Source: Verrucomicrobiales bacterium (GTDB lineage: Bacteria; Verrucomicrobiota; Verrucomicrobiia; Limisphaerales; UBA9464). From it: 64,000 nucleotides of DNA. The first letter of the stretch is position 1; each line of letters starts with the position of its first letter. Location: NCBI GenBank assembly GCA_027488845.1, contig JAIYBC010000023.1, positions 42,671 through 106,670 on the forward strand, written 5' to 3'. Positions 29,136 to 37,214 of the stretch are shown here, piece by piece. A program made the position numbers and the translations under genes. The notes beneath the pieces were generated by a model, which worked only from the letters and a program-made list of their open reading frames with translations, was not told the origin of the DNA and did not search any database.

Positions 29136-30323
29136 ATGGCCAAAGACACCTTCCAACGGACGAAGCCCCACATGAACGTGGGCACCATCGGACACGTTGA
29201 CCACGGCAAGTCCACCCTGACCGCCGCCATTGTTGCGGTTCAGAATCGCAAGGGACTCGCCCCGATGATCGAGTACAAGGACATCACCAAGGGTGGCACC
29301 GTCCGCGACGATACCAAGACCGTGACCATCGCGGTGTCCCACGTGGAATACGAGAGCCCGAACCGGCACTACGCCCACGTCGACTGCCCCGGCCATGCCG
29401 ACTACGTCAAGAACATGATCACCGGTGCCGCCCAGATGGACGGCGCGATCCTGGTGGTCAGCGCGGCGGACGGCCCGATGCCCCAGACCCGTGAGCACAT
29501 CCTGCTCGCCCGTCAGGTCGGCGTCCCGAGCATCGTCGTCTTCCTGAACAAGGTCGACCTCGCCGATGCGGACCTCCTCGAGCTGATCGAGATGGAGATC
29601 CGTGACCTGCTCACCAAGTACGGTTTCCCCGGTGAGAAGACCCCGATCGTCCGTGGTTCCGCCACGGCCGCCATCGCCGGCACCCCCGAGGGCGAGAAGG
29701 CGATCGCCGACCTGCTCGAGGCGCTGGACACCTTCGTCCCGGAGCCCGTCCGCGAGGCCGACAAGCCCTTCCTGATGTGCATCGAGGACGTGTTCAACAT
29801 CGAAGGTCGCGGCACGGTCGTGACCGGTCGTGTCGAGCGCGGCGTCCTCAAGAAGATGGAGGAAGTCGAGATCGTCGGTCTGAAGGACACCCGCAAGACC
29901 ACCGCCACGGACATGGAAATGTTCCGCAAGCTGCTCGACAGCGTCCAGGCCGGTGACAACTGCGGAATCCTCCTCCGCGGCATCAAGAAGGAAGACGTGG
30001 AACGCGGAATGGTGCTGGCCAAGCCGGCGACCATCAAGCCCCACACCGCCTTCAAGGCCGAGGTGTACGTCCTGACCAAGGACGAGGGTGGCCGTCACAC
30101 GCCGTTCTTCACCAATTACCGTCCTCAGTTCTACTTCCGCACCTCCGACGTCACCGGCACGGTCTCCCTGCCGACGGGCGTTGAGATGGTGATGCCCGGT
30201 GACAACGTCGCCGTGGAAGTGAAGCTGATGGCCCCGGTCGCGATGGAGAAGGGTCTCCGCTTCGCCATCCGCGAGGGCGGTCGCACCATCGGTGCCGGCC
30301 GTGTCTCCGAGGTCCTCACCTAA
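29136..30323 (+). CDS. tuf: Translation elongation factor Tu
   Basis: The 395-residue GTPase has G1 [11 protein letters not shown]2 [10 protein letters not shown] (the usual GITIN-type switch region is altered), G3 DCPGHADY and G4 NKVD, then the beta-barrel domains ([43 protein letters not shown]). EF-Tu delivers aminoacyl-tRNA to the ribosome. It sits between tRNA-Thr and tRNA-Trp. No Shine-Dalgarno sequence is visible upstream of ATG 29136 despite its expected high expression. A strong terminator follows. Confidence 0.97.
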   Translation: MAKDTFQRTKPHMNVGTIGHVDHGKSTLTAAIVAVQNRKGLAPMIEYKDITKGGTVRDDTKTVTIAVSHVEYESPNRHYAHVDCPGHADYVKNMITGAAQMDGAILVVSAADGPMPQTREHILLARQVGVPSIVVFLNKVDLADADLLELIEMEIRDLLTKYGFPGEKTPIVRGSATAAIAGTPEGEKAIADLLEALDTFVPEPVREADKPFLMCIEDVFNIEGRGTVVTGRVERGVLKKMEEVEIVGLKDTRKTTATDMEMFRKLLDSVQAGDNCGILLRGIKKEDVERGMVLAKPATIKPHTAFKAEVYVLTKDEGGRHTPFFTNYRPQFYFRTSDVTGTVSLPTGVEMVMPGDNVAVEVKLMAPVAMEKGLRFAIREGGRTIGAGRVSEVLT

Positions 30324-30335
30324 GGTTTGAACAGG

Positions 30336-30373
30336 CGGGGTCGGGGAAGATTTCCCCGACCCCGTTTGGTTTT
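30336..30373 (+). terminator. Intrinsic terminator after tuf
   Basis: A perfect 13-bp stem (30336-30348 with 30352-30364) has a three-base loop and is followed by TTTGGTTTT. It lies only 30 bases upstream of tRNA-Trp, so the downstream genes need either read-through or their own promoter. Confidence 0.9.
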
Positions 30374-30403
30374 CGGTCGCAGCAGTCGGATTTGCCGGTC
30401 GAC

Positions 30404-30479
30404 AGGGCGTTAGCTCAATTGGTAGAGTAGCGGTCTCCAAAACCGTTGGTTGGGGGTTCGAGTCCCTCACGCCCTGCCA
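30404..30479 (+). tRNA. tRNA-Trp (anticodon CCA)
   Basis: The acceptor stem is AGGGCGT/ACGCCCT with discriminator G and encoded CCA. The anticodon arm CGGTCTCCAAAACCG gives loop CTCCAAA and anticodon CCA. T-loop GTTCGAG is present. Its position before secE is conserved in many bacteria. Confidence 0.96.
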
Positions 30480-30486
30480 GCCTCCC

Positions 30487-30576
30487 GGAGGGGTGGCAGA
30501 GTGGTCTAATGCGGCGGTCTTGAAAACCGCTGTGGGCTGACGCTCACCGGGGGTTCGAATCCCTCCCCCTCCGCCA
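30487..30576 (+). tRNA. tRNA-Ser (anticodon TGA)
   Basis: The 90-base gene has acceptor stem GGAGGGG/CCCCTCC, discriminator G, encoded CCA, anticodon loop CTTGAAA (anticodon TGA) and the long variable arm of serine tRNAs. It starts 7 bases after tRNA-Trp and ends 7 bases before the GTG of secE. Confidence 0.95.
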
Positions 30577-30583
30577 AATTATC

Positions 30584-30850
30584 GTGAAAGACTATCTTCC
30601 GCTTCTGATCGGAACCGCCGTTTTCGGCGGTCTCTTCCTTTTTGCCTGGAAGCAGGGCTACATCGCCAAGCTTTCCGCCTACGTCGGCGAGACCCAGCAG
30701 GAACTGAAGAAATGCAACTGGCCGAGCCGCGATGAGTTGGCGAACTCCACCCTGTTGATCTTCGTGGTCATCGGGTTGCTCGGCGTCTTCACCGTCGTTG
30801 TCGATCAGATCATGATCACCTTCGTCAAGGCCCTCCTGAAGGCTTCCTGA
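30584..30850 (+). CDS. secE: SecE, preprotein translocase subunit
   Basis: The 88-residue protein has an N-terminal hydrophobic segment (LLIGTAVFGGLFLFAW), the amphipathic helix ETQQELKKCNWPSRDELANST typical of SecE split around the WP pair, and a C-terminal membrane segment. It stabilises SecY in the translocon. The GTG start lies 7 bases from the tRNA-Ser 3' end, leaving almost no leader once the tRNA is processed. nusG follows after 2 bases. Confidence 0.95.
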   Translation: MKDYLPLLIGTAVFGGLFLFAWKQGYIAKLSAYVGETQQELKKCNWPSRDELANSTLLIFVVIGLLGVFTVVVDQIMITFVKALLKAS

Positions 30851-30852
30851 TC

Positions 30853-31401
30853 ATGAAACACCAGTGGTTCGTCCTCCATACCCTCGCCGGACAGGAGCAG
30901 AAGGTCCGAGACACCATCAATCGTCGCATCAAGACCGACGAGATGGAGTCCTACATCAACGAGGTTCTCCTTCCCATGGAGAAGGTGGTCGAGGTCCGTG
31001 GCGGCAAGAAGACCGTCACCACCCGCAAGCTCCATCCCGGCTACGTCTACATCGAGATGATCCTCCTCGACGAAGGCAAGCGCCCTCTCGAGAAGCCGTG
31101 GTACTTCGTCAAGGACATCCAAGGGGTCATCGGCTTCGTCGGTGGTGAGCGCCCGATGGAGGTCACCGCCGAGGAGATCGCCACGATCAAGGAGCAGATC
31201 TCCGAGAGCGAGGACGCCGAGCGTCCGAAGGTCAGCTTCGAAGTGGGCGAAACGGTCAAGATCAACGACGGACCGTTCCTCAACTTCACCGGTGTCATCG
31301 AGGAAGTGGAGCCCGACAAGGGCAAGCTGAAGGTCACCGTCGACATTTTCGGGCGCAAAACGCCCGTGGAACTTGAGTATTGGCAGGTCGAGAAGTCGTG
31401 A
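30853..31401 (+). CDS. nusG: NusG, transcription termination/antitermination factor
   Basis: The 182-residue protein begins HQWFVLHTLAGQEQKVRDTI, the NGN-domain start, with HPGYVYIEMILLDE and WYFVKDIQGVIGFVGG, and ends in a KOW domain (FEVGETVKINDGPFLNFTGV, then KGKLKVTVDIFGRKTPVELE). NusG binds RNA polymerase and links it to Rho or the ribosome. It is in the canonical secE-nusG-rplK order. Confidence 0.97.
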   Translation: MKHQWFVLHTLAGQEQKVRDTINRRIKTDEMESYINEVLLPMEKVVEVRGGKKTVTTRKLHPGYVYIEMILLDEGKRPLEKPWYFVKDIQGVIGFVGGERPMEVTAEEIATIKEQISESEDAERPKVSFEVGETVKINDGPFLNFTGVIEEVEPDKGKLKVTVDIFGRKTPVELEYWQVEKS

Positions 31402-31449
31402 TGCCTCCCAGCGACGTCGCAAACCGCCGAAACCCGAAAGAGAGATAAC

Positions 31450-31875
31450 ATGGCAAAGAAAGTAACTGGCATCGTCAAACTGCAGATCGCGGCAGGTCAG
31501 GCCAACCCGGCCCCTCCCGTCGGTCCCGCGCTGGGCTCGCAGGGCATCAACATCATGGCCTTCTGCAAGGAGTTCAATGCGGCCACCAAGGACAAGGCGG
31601 GTCTGGTCATCCCGGTGGTCATCACCGTGTACCAGGACAAGTCCTTCTCCTGCGTCTACAAGTCCCCGCCCGCTTCCGTCCTCCTCAAGAAGGCGGCCGG
31701 CATCGCCTCCGGCTCCAAGGTCCCGAACAAGGACAAGGTCGGCAAGGTGACCCGCAAGCAGATCCTCGAGATCGTCAAGATCAAGGCGTCCGACATGAAC
31801 GCCAACGACGAGGAAGCCGCGGTCCGCACCATCGCCGGCACCGCCCGCAACATGGGCATCGAAGTGGTCGGCTGA
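31450..31875 (+). CDS. rplK: 50S ribosomal protein L11
   Basis: The 141-residue protein begins [20 protein letters not shown], then [20 protein letters not shown], and ends with [10 protein letters not shown], all L11 signatures. L11 organises the GTPase-associated centre of 23S rRNA. A weak GAGAG ribosome-binding element precedes the ATG. The usual next gene, rplA, is absent: an intrinsic terminator and an unrelated gene follow. Confidence 0.97.
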   Translation: MAKKVTGIVKLQIAAGQANPAPPVGPALGSQGINIMAFCKEFNAATKDKAGLVIPVVITVYQDKSFSCVYKSPPASVLLKKAAGIASGSKVPNKDKVGKVTRKQILEIVKIKASDMNANDEEAAVRTIAGTARNMGIEVVG

Positions 31876-31899
31876 ACCGCCTCCCACGATCCATTTCAG

Positions 31900-31936
31900 C
31901 GCGCCGCCGGGCTCCCGGTCGGCGCGTTTTCGTTTC
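31900..31936 (+). terminator. Intrinsic terminator after rplK
   Basis: Stem CGCGCCG/CGGCGCG with an inner CCGG/CCGG extension is followed by TTTTCGTTTC. It begins 25 bases past the rplK stop. Confidence 0.88.
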
Positions 31937-32041
31937 TGGATTGTCCGGCCTTTGACAAACTCACCTCTCCTCCACACCCTGTTGTCCGCGGTTTGTCCTG
32001 TCCGACCCAGCAGGACGATCCGACCGAACCTCACAAGAATC

Positions 32042-32626
32042 ATGCATTCCCACGTCGCCTCTTCCCGACGCTCCCAAGCCGCCTCCGCCGGCGTTTCCCT
32101 CCTGATCGTGCTCGCGCTCGGCCTCTGCGGCCTGGTGGCCTACCAGTGGTATCGCGACGCCGATCTCCGCAAGCAGTTGGCCGAACGTGGCAAGCAGATG
32201 CAGGCGATGAACGAGCAGAAGCACGAGATCGAGGTCACCGGCAAGCGCGTCGAGGAGGAGCTCAAGCGGGTGGAACAGCTCAAGGAGCGCCTCACCGAGC
32301 AGGACAAGACCAACAAGGTCGAGTTGAGCCGCACCAAGCGCGACCTCGCCGAGGCGAACCTCAAGCTGGAACGCGCCACCAAGCAGGGCGACGCCTACAA
32401 GGTTGCCTACGAAAAGATGGCCACCGACATCAAGGCCCAGAACGAGAGCATGAAGAAGCTCAACGAGGCCTATCTCAACGTGGTCAACGTCCAGAAGGAC
32501 ACCGTCGAGAAGTACAAGAAGCTCGCCACCGACTGCGAGGACCTCAACGCCCGCTACAACAAGCTGTTCGAACAGGCCGAGAAGCTCCAGCAGGCCTTGA
32601 ACGCCCAGCAGGCGGAAAAGAAGTAG
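32042..32626 (+). CDS. Membrane-anchored coiled-coil protein of unknown function
   Basis: The 194-residue protein has one N-terminal membrane segment (AGVSLLIVLALGLCGLVAY) and then a long charged heptad-like helix of about 150 residues rich in E, K, Q and A (for example EELKRVEQLKERLTEQDK). It is probably a periplasmic or cytosolic coiled coil tethered to the inner membrane. I start at ATG 32042 because it places the membrane segment near the N-terminus. The family is not recognised. Confidence 0.82.
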   Translation: MHSHVASSRRSQAASAGVSLLIVLALGLCGLVAYQWYRDADLRKQLAERGKQMQAMNEQKHEIEVTGKRVEEELKRVEQLKERLTEQDKTNKVELSRTKRDLAEANLKLERATKQGDAYKVAYEKMATDIKAQNESMKKLNEAYLNVVNVQKDTVEKYKKLATDCEDLNARYNKLFEQAEKLQQALNAQQAEKK

Positions 32627-32740
32627 CCGCCCGCCCGAAATCAGGCCGCGGTTTCTTCACAAGGCGTCGTCCGGGATTTCCCACCCGGCCGGCGCCGTTC
32701 CGTTTTCCCGATTCCCGCGATTCCCGTCATTCCAAGGGGT

Positions 32741-33409
32741 TCAAGGCGAACGTTCCGCCATGAGGTGCACGAGCCTCACTCCCACCGCCACCGCGACCCC
32801 AAGCAGCAGGATGCCGCTGCCTTGGGAAAGACGCCGCAAGGTCTTGGGAGAAACGCGACCGTGGCCCCGCGAGACGCCCCAGGCCAACGTCAGGAACCAG
32901 AGGAACGCCCCGGCCGCGACGCCCGCCACGAAAAGCCAACGGCTCGGCCAATCTGCGTGCAGCCACTCCCGCGCGGTGAACGTCGCGGTGACCGTGATCC
33001 ACAACAGCAGGATCCCTGGGTTTCCCAACACCCGCAGGAATCCGGTCCAGAACGCGGTATGCGGATGGAAGCGGTGCTCAACCAAGGCCAGCCCACGGTT
33101 TTCCCCGGGGATGGGCACGCCGCGCAGGTACCGGATTCCCAGCCAGAGCATGAGGATGAAGCTGGCCAACTCCATCGTCGCCCGGACCAGTCGAGACTCG
33201 AAGAGCCGGGAGAAACCAGCGAAGGCGACGGCGCAATAGACGGCTTCCATCAGGACCGCGCCCAGTCCCACGAAGATCGCCCACCGAATCCCCTTGGCTG
33301 CGGACTCCCCGAGGATCGTGGCATTGACCGGCCCGCCCGGCATGCTCGCCACGAAACCGGCCACAATGCCGAGCATCACGGCCGTGACATGGGGCCAGTT
33401 CTCGGTCAT
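32741..33409 (-). CDS. LysE/RhtB-family amino-acid exporter
   Basis: The 222-residue protein has about six hydrophobic segments and the LysE-family start (MLGIVAGFVASMPGGPVNATILGESAAKG, where the PGP motif is followed by the conserved small-residue helix). GLGAVLMEAVYCAVAF and GNPGILLLWITVTATF match the second and third blocks. LysE proteins export amino acids or homoserine lactones. The substrate is unknown. Confidence 0.85.
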   Translation of the reverse strand: MTENWPHVTAVMLGIVAGFVASMPGGPVNATILGESAAKGIRWAIFVGLGAVLMEAVYCAVAFAGFSRLFESRLVRATMELASFILMLWLGIRYLRGVPIPGENRGLALVEHRFHPHTAFWTGFLRVLGNPGILLLWITVTATFTAREWLHADWPSRWLFVAGVAAGAFLWFLTLAWGVSRGHGRVSPKTLRRLSQGSGILLLGVAVAVGVRLVHLMAERSP

Positions 33410-33434
33410 CCGACTCTCCCCAGAACCGGACCGC

Positions 33435-34295
33435 TCACGATGCAGGGCCCTCGTCTTCGTCGTCGTGCTCGATCTCCTGCTGCATCTTGCGGGAGATGTA
33501 GGGACGGACGAACCCGTAGACCAGGTAGGCGGTGAACACCAACGGGGCCACGATCGGCAGCAGCTTCTGCCACAGCAGGAACATCAATCCTGCGAACGAC
33601 ACGATCGCCACCGTCTTCACGAACGGCTTTTGGGTCCGCCAGTCGAGCTTCTTGAAGGTCGGATACCGGACCTCGCTGACCATCATCGCGGCCAGGAGCA
33701 TCAGGATCGCCGGCAACGCATACCGCCAGTATCCGCCGCGGAAGTTCTTCTCGTCCCACCAGATCAGGAACAGCGTCAGCGACGCCACCATGCCGGCGGC
33801 CATCGGGATCGGGAATCCGGTGAAATACTTCCCGCCTCCCGACCCGGACATCGCGGCGAGGCAGTTGAACCGGGCCAACCGGAAGGCCCCGCAGATGACG
33901 AACAGCGCGGCGATGAACCAGCCCACTTCCTTGTGGTTCACGAAGACGTCCGCAAGGACCACCCGGTGCACGAGGAACGCGGGGGCGACGCCGAAGCTGA
34001 CGATGTCGGCCAAGGAGTCGAACTCCCTTCCGAACGGACTCTCATAGCCGCCCATCCGGGCCACGCGGCCGTCGAGCAGGTCTAGGATGCAGGCGACGAG
34101 GATGTAGAGGAGCGCCAGCTTGATGTCCTGGTATCCGACGGACAGGTCGGCCTCCACGATCTTGGTCAACGCCAGGAATCCGCAGAACAGGTTGCCGGCC
34201 GTGAACAGGTTCGGCAGGAGGTAGATCTTGAGCCGCCGTGGATCGACATCCTCCTCGGGAGACGAAGGGCTGGGCTCCGTCGGTCCGGTCTTCAT
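33435..34295 (-). CDS. pssA: CDP-diacylglycerol-serine O-phosphatidyltransferase
   Basis: The 286-residue membrane enzyme has the CDP-alcohol phosphotransferase motif DLLDGRVAR-x8-GREFDSLAD at residues about 72-97 and several membrane helices. Its N-terminal LLPNLFTAGNLFCGFLAL is typical of Gram-positive/type II PssA. It makes phosphatidylserine from CDP-diacylglycerol and serine. Its start overlaps the stop of psd (ATGA), so the two steps to phosphatidylethanolamine are coupled. Confidence 0.94.
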   Translation of the reverse strand: MKTGPTEPSPSSPEEDVDPRRLKIYLLPNLFTAGNLFCGFLALTKIVEADLSVGYQDIKLALLYILVACILDLLDGRVARMGGYESPFGREFDSLADIVSFGVAPAFLVHRVVLADVFVNHKEVGWFIAALFVICGAFRLARFNCLAAMSGSGGGKYFTGFPIPMAAGMVASLTLFLIWWDEKNFRGGYWRYALPAILMLLAAMMVSEVRYPTFKKLDWRTQKPFVKTVAIVSFAGLMFLLWQKLLPIVAPLVFTAYLVYGFVRPYISRKMQQEIEHDDEDEGPAS

Positions 34296-34987
34296 GCAGC
34301 GGTGCGCGCCACCACGGTTTCACCACCCACGACCCGGTCCCCCAGTTTCACGGCGACCGTCGAGGTCGTCGGCAGGTAGATGTCCACCCGGGATCCGAAT
34401 TGGATCAGTGAGATCCGTTCACCCTTGGCCACCACGTCCCCGACGCGCGCCCACGGGATGATCCGTCGGGCAATGAGGCCGGTGATCAGCTTGATCGCCA
34501 CACGTCCGCCGGCGGGATCGGTCGGTTCGAAGCCGATGACGACGTTCTCGTTGAGCGCGGCGGATTCCAGCTTCAGGGCGTTGAGGAATTGCCCCGGGTT
34601 GTGCTTCAGGAAGGCGACCTTGCCGGCCACCGGAGCCTGCTGCACGTGGACGTCGAAGACCGAGAGGAAGATCGACACCCGTTTGGCCCGGCCGCCGATG
34701 AACTGCGGTTCCTCGACCTCGTCGATGACGTCCACCTTGCCGTGTCCCGGGGCGACGACCAGGCCTGCGCCGGAGGGAACCTTGGCTTCGGGATCCCGGA
34801 AGAAATAGGCGGAGAACGCCGTGAAGGCGACCAACAGGAAGGCCACGGTGGAAAGGCCCGGGGTGGACAATCCCCGGCCGGAGACCATCCCGACCACCCA
34901 CAGCACCGCGGCCAACACCGCGGCCACGGCAACGCCGCGCCAGAAGATTCCCAAGAAGGCGGACCACGCCTTCCCCTGATGTTTCAT
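34292..34987 (-). CDS. psd: Phosphatidylserine decarboxylase, short form
   Basis: The 231-residue proenzyme has an N-terminal membrane region (about 10-60), the FFRDPEAKVP entry motif, APGHGKVDVIDEV, SIFLSVFDVHVQQAPVAG and the self-cleavage site in IQFGSRVDIYLP (Gly198-Ser199), where serine becomes the pyruvoyl group. It converts phosphatidylserine to phosphatidylethanolamine. I use ATG 34987, which gives MKHQGKAWSAF. pssA follows with a four-base overlap. Confidence 0.95.
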   Translation of the reverse strand: MKHQGKAWSAFLGIFWRGVAVAAVLAAVLWVVGMVSGRGLSTPGLSTVAFLLVAFTAFSAYFFRDPEAKVPSGAGLVVAPGHGKVDVIDEVEEPQFIGGRAKRVSIFLSVFDVHVQQAPVAGKVAFLKHNPGQFLNALKLESAALNENVVIGFEPTDPAGGRVAIKLITGLIARRIIPWARVGDVVAKGERISLIQFGSRVDIYLPTTSTVAVKLGDRVVGGETVVARTAA

Positions 34988-35127
34988 GGACGGGAGACTA
35001 GGGTCGGGGAGCCATCGGGGGAAGTGCGCTTTCCTCCCGGAAGATCGCTTCCTTCGGCGGCCTCGGCGTTGACGTGGCCCGGGAACCGGCGGAGAAAGGC
35101 CAAGGCTTCGACCCGAGCCCCACCAAC

Positions 35128-35565
35128 ATGGCCAAACCCACATCCGACTGGTCCCGCCTGCCCGTGTTGCTGGCGATCAATCTCCTCTTCCTGATGGTCT
35201 GGGGCTTTGCCGGCCTCGGGAAGTTCTTGGACGGCTACCCCGGTTGGTTCGAAGAGGTGTTCGGCAAGACCTTCCTCGGCCGTTTCCCGGGAACCCGCGC
35301 CGCCTATTGGGGCATCGCCGTGCTCGAGGTCCTCGGCGCCATCCTCGCCTTGGGAGCCTTGCTCCGGCGGGAGTTCCTCGGCCGCCGCTCCCCGGATTGG
35401 CTGCTCGCCACCGCGGTGCTCAGCCTCTTCGTCTTCATCGTCCTCGGCTTCGGGAAGTGGCTGACCCAGGACTTCGCCGGCGCCTTCCAGCTTTTCCTCT
35501 ACTTCTCCGCCTCGTTGCTGGCGGTGCGCGAGGTGCGGGAAGGAATTCCGGTTCGGTCGGCCTGA
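35128..35565 (+). CDS. DoxX-like four-helix membrane protein
   Basis: The 145-residue protein has four hydrophobic segments and the FAGLGKFLDGYPGWFEEVFG opening typical of DoxX/MauE-like proteins, with AYWGIAVLEVLGAILALGALL as helix two. I use ATG 35128. The function of this family is not settled (redox-linked membrane proteins). It is divergent from psd and convergent with the SIS gene. Confidence 0.75.
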   Translation: MAKPTSDWSRLPVLLAINLLFLMVWGFAGLGKFLDGYPGWFEEVFGKTFLGRFPGTRAAYWGIAVLEVLGAILALGALLRREFLGRRSPDWLLATAVLSLFVFIVLGFGKWLTQDFAGAFQLFLYFSASLLAVREVREGIPVRSA

Positions 35566-35581
35566 ATAGCCCCGATGCAGC

Positions 35582-36685
35582 TCACTCCACCGGTCCGGTG
35601 TAGTGGTACAACGGTCCGTCCTGCCCCTTCCCGGGCCATCGGACCTGGTCGATCCCAAGTCTTTCCGCCAATCGCAGGAGCACCGGGTTCAGCAGTCCCT
35701 CGGCCTCGATCGGCAGCAGGTCGTCCGCGGCCATGAGCCCGGTATCGGCGTGCAGCAGTGGCAGTCCCACTTCGGTGCACATCTGCCGGATTCGTCGGAG
35801 AAGATCCCGTTCCACGGCGTCCTCACGGTGCAGCACCCAGACCGGTCGGGGTCGCGAAACCAGCTGCTGGAAGGGGCCGTGGGCGAACTGGAGGAGATCC
35901 ATCATCGCGGGAGCCGGCTGGTAGAAACCTTCCACGAACTTGCAGGAGAGATTTTGGCCACGGTCGAGAAGGCTCGGCGACATGGGCATGACCGCCCCCG
36001 ACGGGAAACCTTCGTCGGGCACTCGGTCCGCCAGCCGCCGGCCGGCTTCCATCCCCGCGAGATATGCCCTCGTCGCTTCTTGGGCGACGCGGCGCGGATC
36101 CGGTTCGAGTAGGCCGCCCTCGACCGTCCCCGCCCAAAGCCGTGCCGCCAGGAAGCCCGCGGCCGGCCCGATCACGCGGATCAGGATCGTGTACTCGTCC
36201 TGCAGCGGAAACGGGACCAACTCGGTGCCCTCGGCGATCAGGCGTTCCAGGACCTCCGCGCGGTCCGCCTTGCCTCCAACCCGAAGTCCAGCGGTGGTCG
36301 AGGCGGTGAACAGGGTGCGCCCCGCGAACCGATGCCGTCGCGACAGCGCCATCCGGGCATTCGACGAAAGGCCTTGGCTGAAGACCACCAGCGTCCGGTC
36401 TGGGTGATCCAACGCCGACGTCGTCCCGAATGCCCCGATTGGCAGGTACTCCGCCGGCACCGGCGTGTACCGGTTCAGCAGACCCACCAGATGCCGGGCA
36501 TGGGCTTCCGAACTTCCGATGCCGGTCGCCACCACCCGTCCGGGACGACGGCGGTTTCCCTGTCTGAACGCCGGCTCCTCGCCGAGCGCCGTCAGGCGCG
36601 ACGGGATCGTCTCCAGACGCTCGGCGAGCAATCCCAGCCCCTTCGGATCGGCCGCGTCGTGGGTCGGGTTCGGAATGGGAGTCAT
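35582..36685 (-). CDS. SIS-domain protein (phosphosugar-binding type)
   Basis: The 367-residue protein resembles the isomerase half of GlmS-like proteins. RVVATGIGSSEAHARHLVGLL near residue 50 and TLVVFSQGLSSNARMALS near 98 are the first SIS sugar-phosphate-binding region; a second half contains CKFVEGFYQPAPAMMDLLQFAHGPFQQL. Unlike sugar isomerases it lacks a glutaminase domain. It may bind or isomerise an aminosugar phosphate or act as a deaminase; the sequence does not decide. An EamA-like gene lies just upstream on the same strand. Confidence 0.75.
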   Translation of the reverse strand: MTPIPNPTHDAADPKGLGLLAERLETIPSRLTALGEEPAFRQGNRRRPGRVVATGIGSSEAHARHLVGLLNRYTPVPAEYLPIGAFGTTSALDHPDRTLVVFSQGLSSNARMALSRRHRFAGRTLFTASTTAGLRVGGKADRAEVLERLIAEGTELVPFPLQDEYTILIRVIGPAAGFLAARLWAGTVEGGLLEPDPRRVAQEATRAYLAGMEAGRRLADRVPDEGFPSGAVMPMSPSLLDRGQNLSCKFVEGFYQPAPAMMDLLQFAHGPFQQLVSRPRPVWVLHREDAVERDLLRRIRQMCTEVGLPLLHADTGLMAADDLLPIEAEGLLNPVLLRLAERLGIDQVRWPGKGQDGPLYHYTGPVE

Positions 36686-36692
36686 GGTCGGA

Positions 36693-37121
36693 TCAACGGC
36701 GCGCCAGCAAGCCCAGACCCGCGAGGCAAAGCGCGACGCCCGCCCAGTTCGATGGCGAGAGCCTTTCCCGGAACACCAGAATCCCGACCGGCAACAGGAC
36801 CACGGCGGTGAGGGCGTTGAAGACCAGTCCGAAGGTGCTGAGGTTCCAGCCCTTCCGATAGGCCATCAGGCCCCCGAATTCCAACACCACGATGGCCACG
36901 CCCAGCAGCGCGCTGATCCAGGTCGCCGTCCGCAATCCGGCTGGGATCGCGCCGGCGCCCCCGGTGAAGGCGAGCGCGGCCAGGGAACAAACCAGGGCCA
37001 CCGCGTAGGTCGCCGAAAGCGCGGCGAACGGATTCACCGTGGCTGGAACTCCCTTCTGGGCCAGATGGTAGGCGGCCATGGCCACGACGGTGAGGACGAG
37101 CGGTTGCCAGGGTTGGTGCAC
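36693..37121 (-). CDS. EamA-like half-size DMT membrane protein
   Basis: The 142-residue protein has five hydrophobic segments and ends AVVLLPVGILVFRERLSPSNWAGVAL, the EamA-repeat signature. It has only one EamA repeat, half of a usual DMT transporter, so it probably dimerises, as small multidrug-resistance proteins do. It ends 7 bases before the SIS gene, suggesting a two-gene operon. Confidence 0.8.
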   Translation of the reverse strand: MHQPWQPLVLTVVAMAAYHLAQKGVPATVNPFAALSATYAVALVCSLAALAFTGGAGAIPAGLRTATWISALLGVAIVVLEFGGLMAYRKGWNLSTFGLVFNALTAVVLLPVGILVFRERLSPSNWAGVALCLAGLGLLARR

Positions 37122-37214
37122 GTCCGTTCCCTACGCCGTCCGCCCGCCCTCGGCAACCACGCCCCGATGGAAAGGTCCGTCTGCGGCCGTTCCCCAGGGA
37201 TGCGATTCCGCGCC

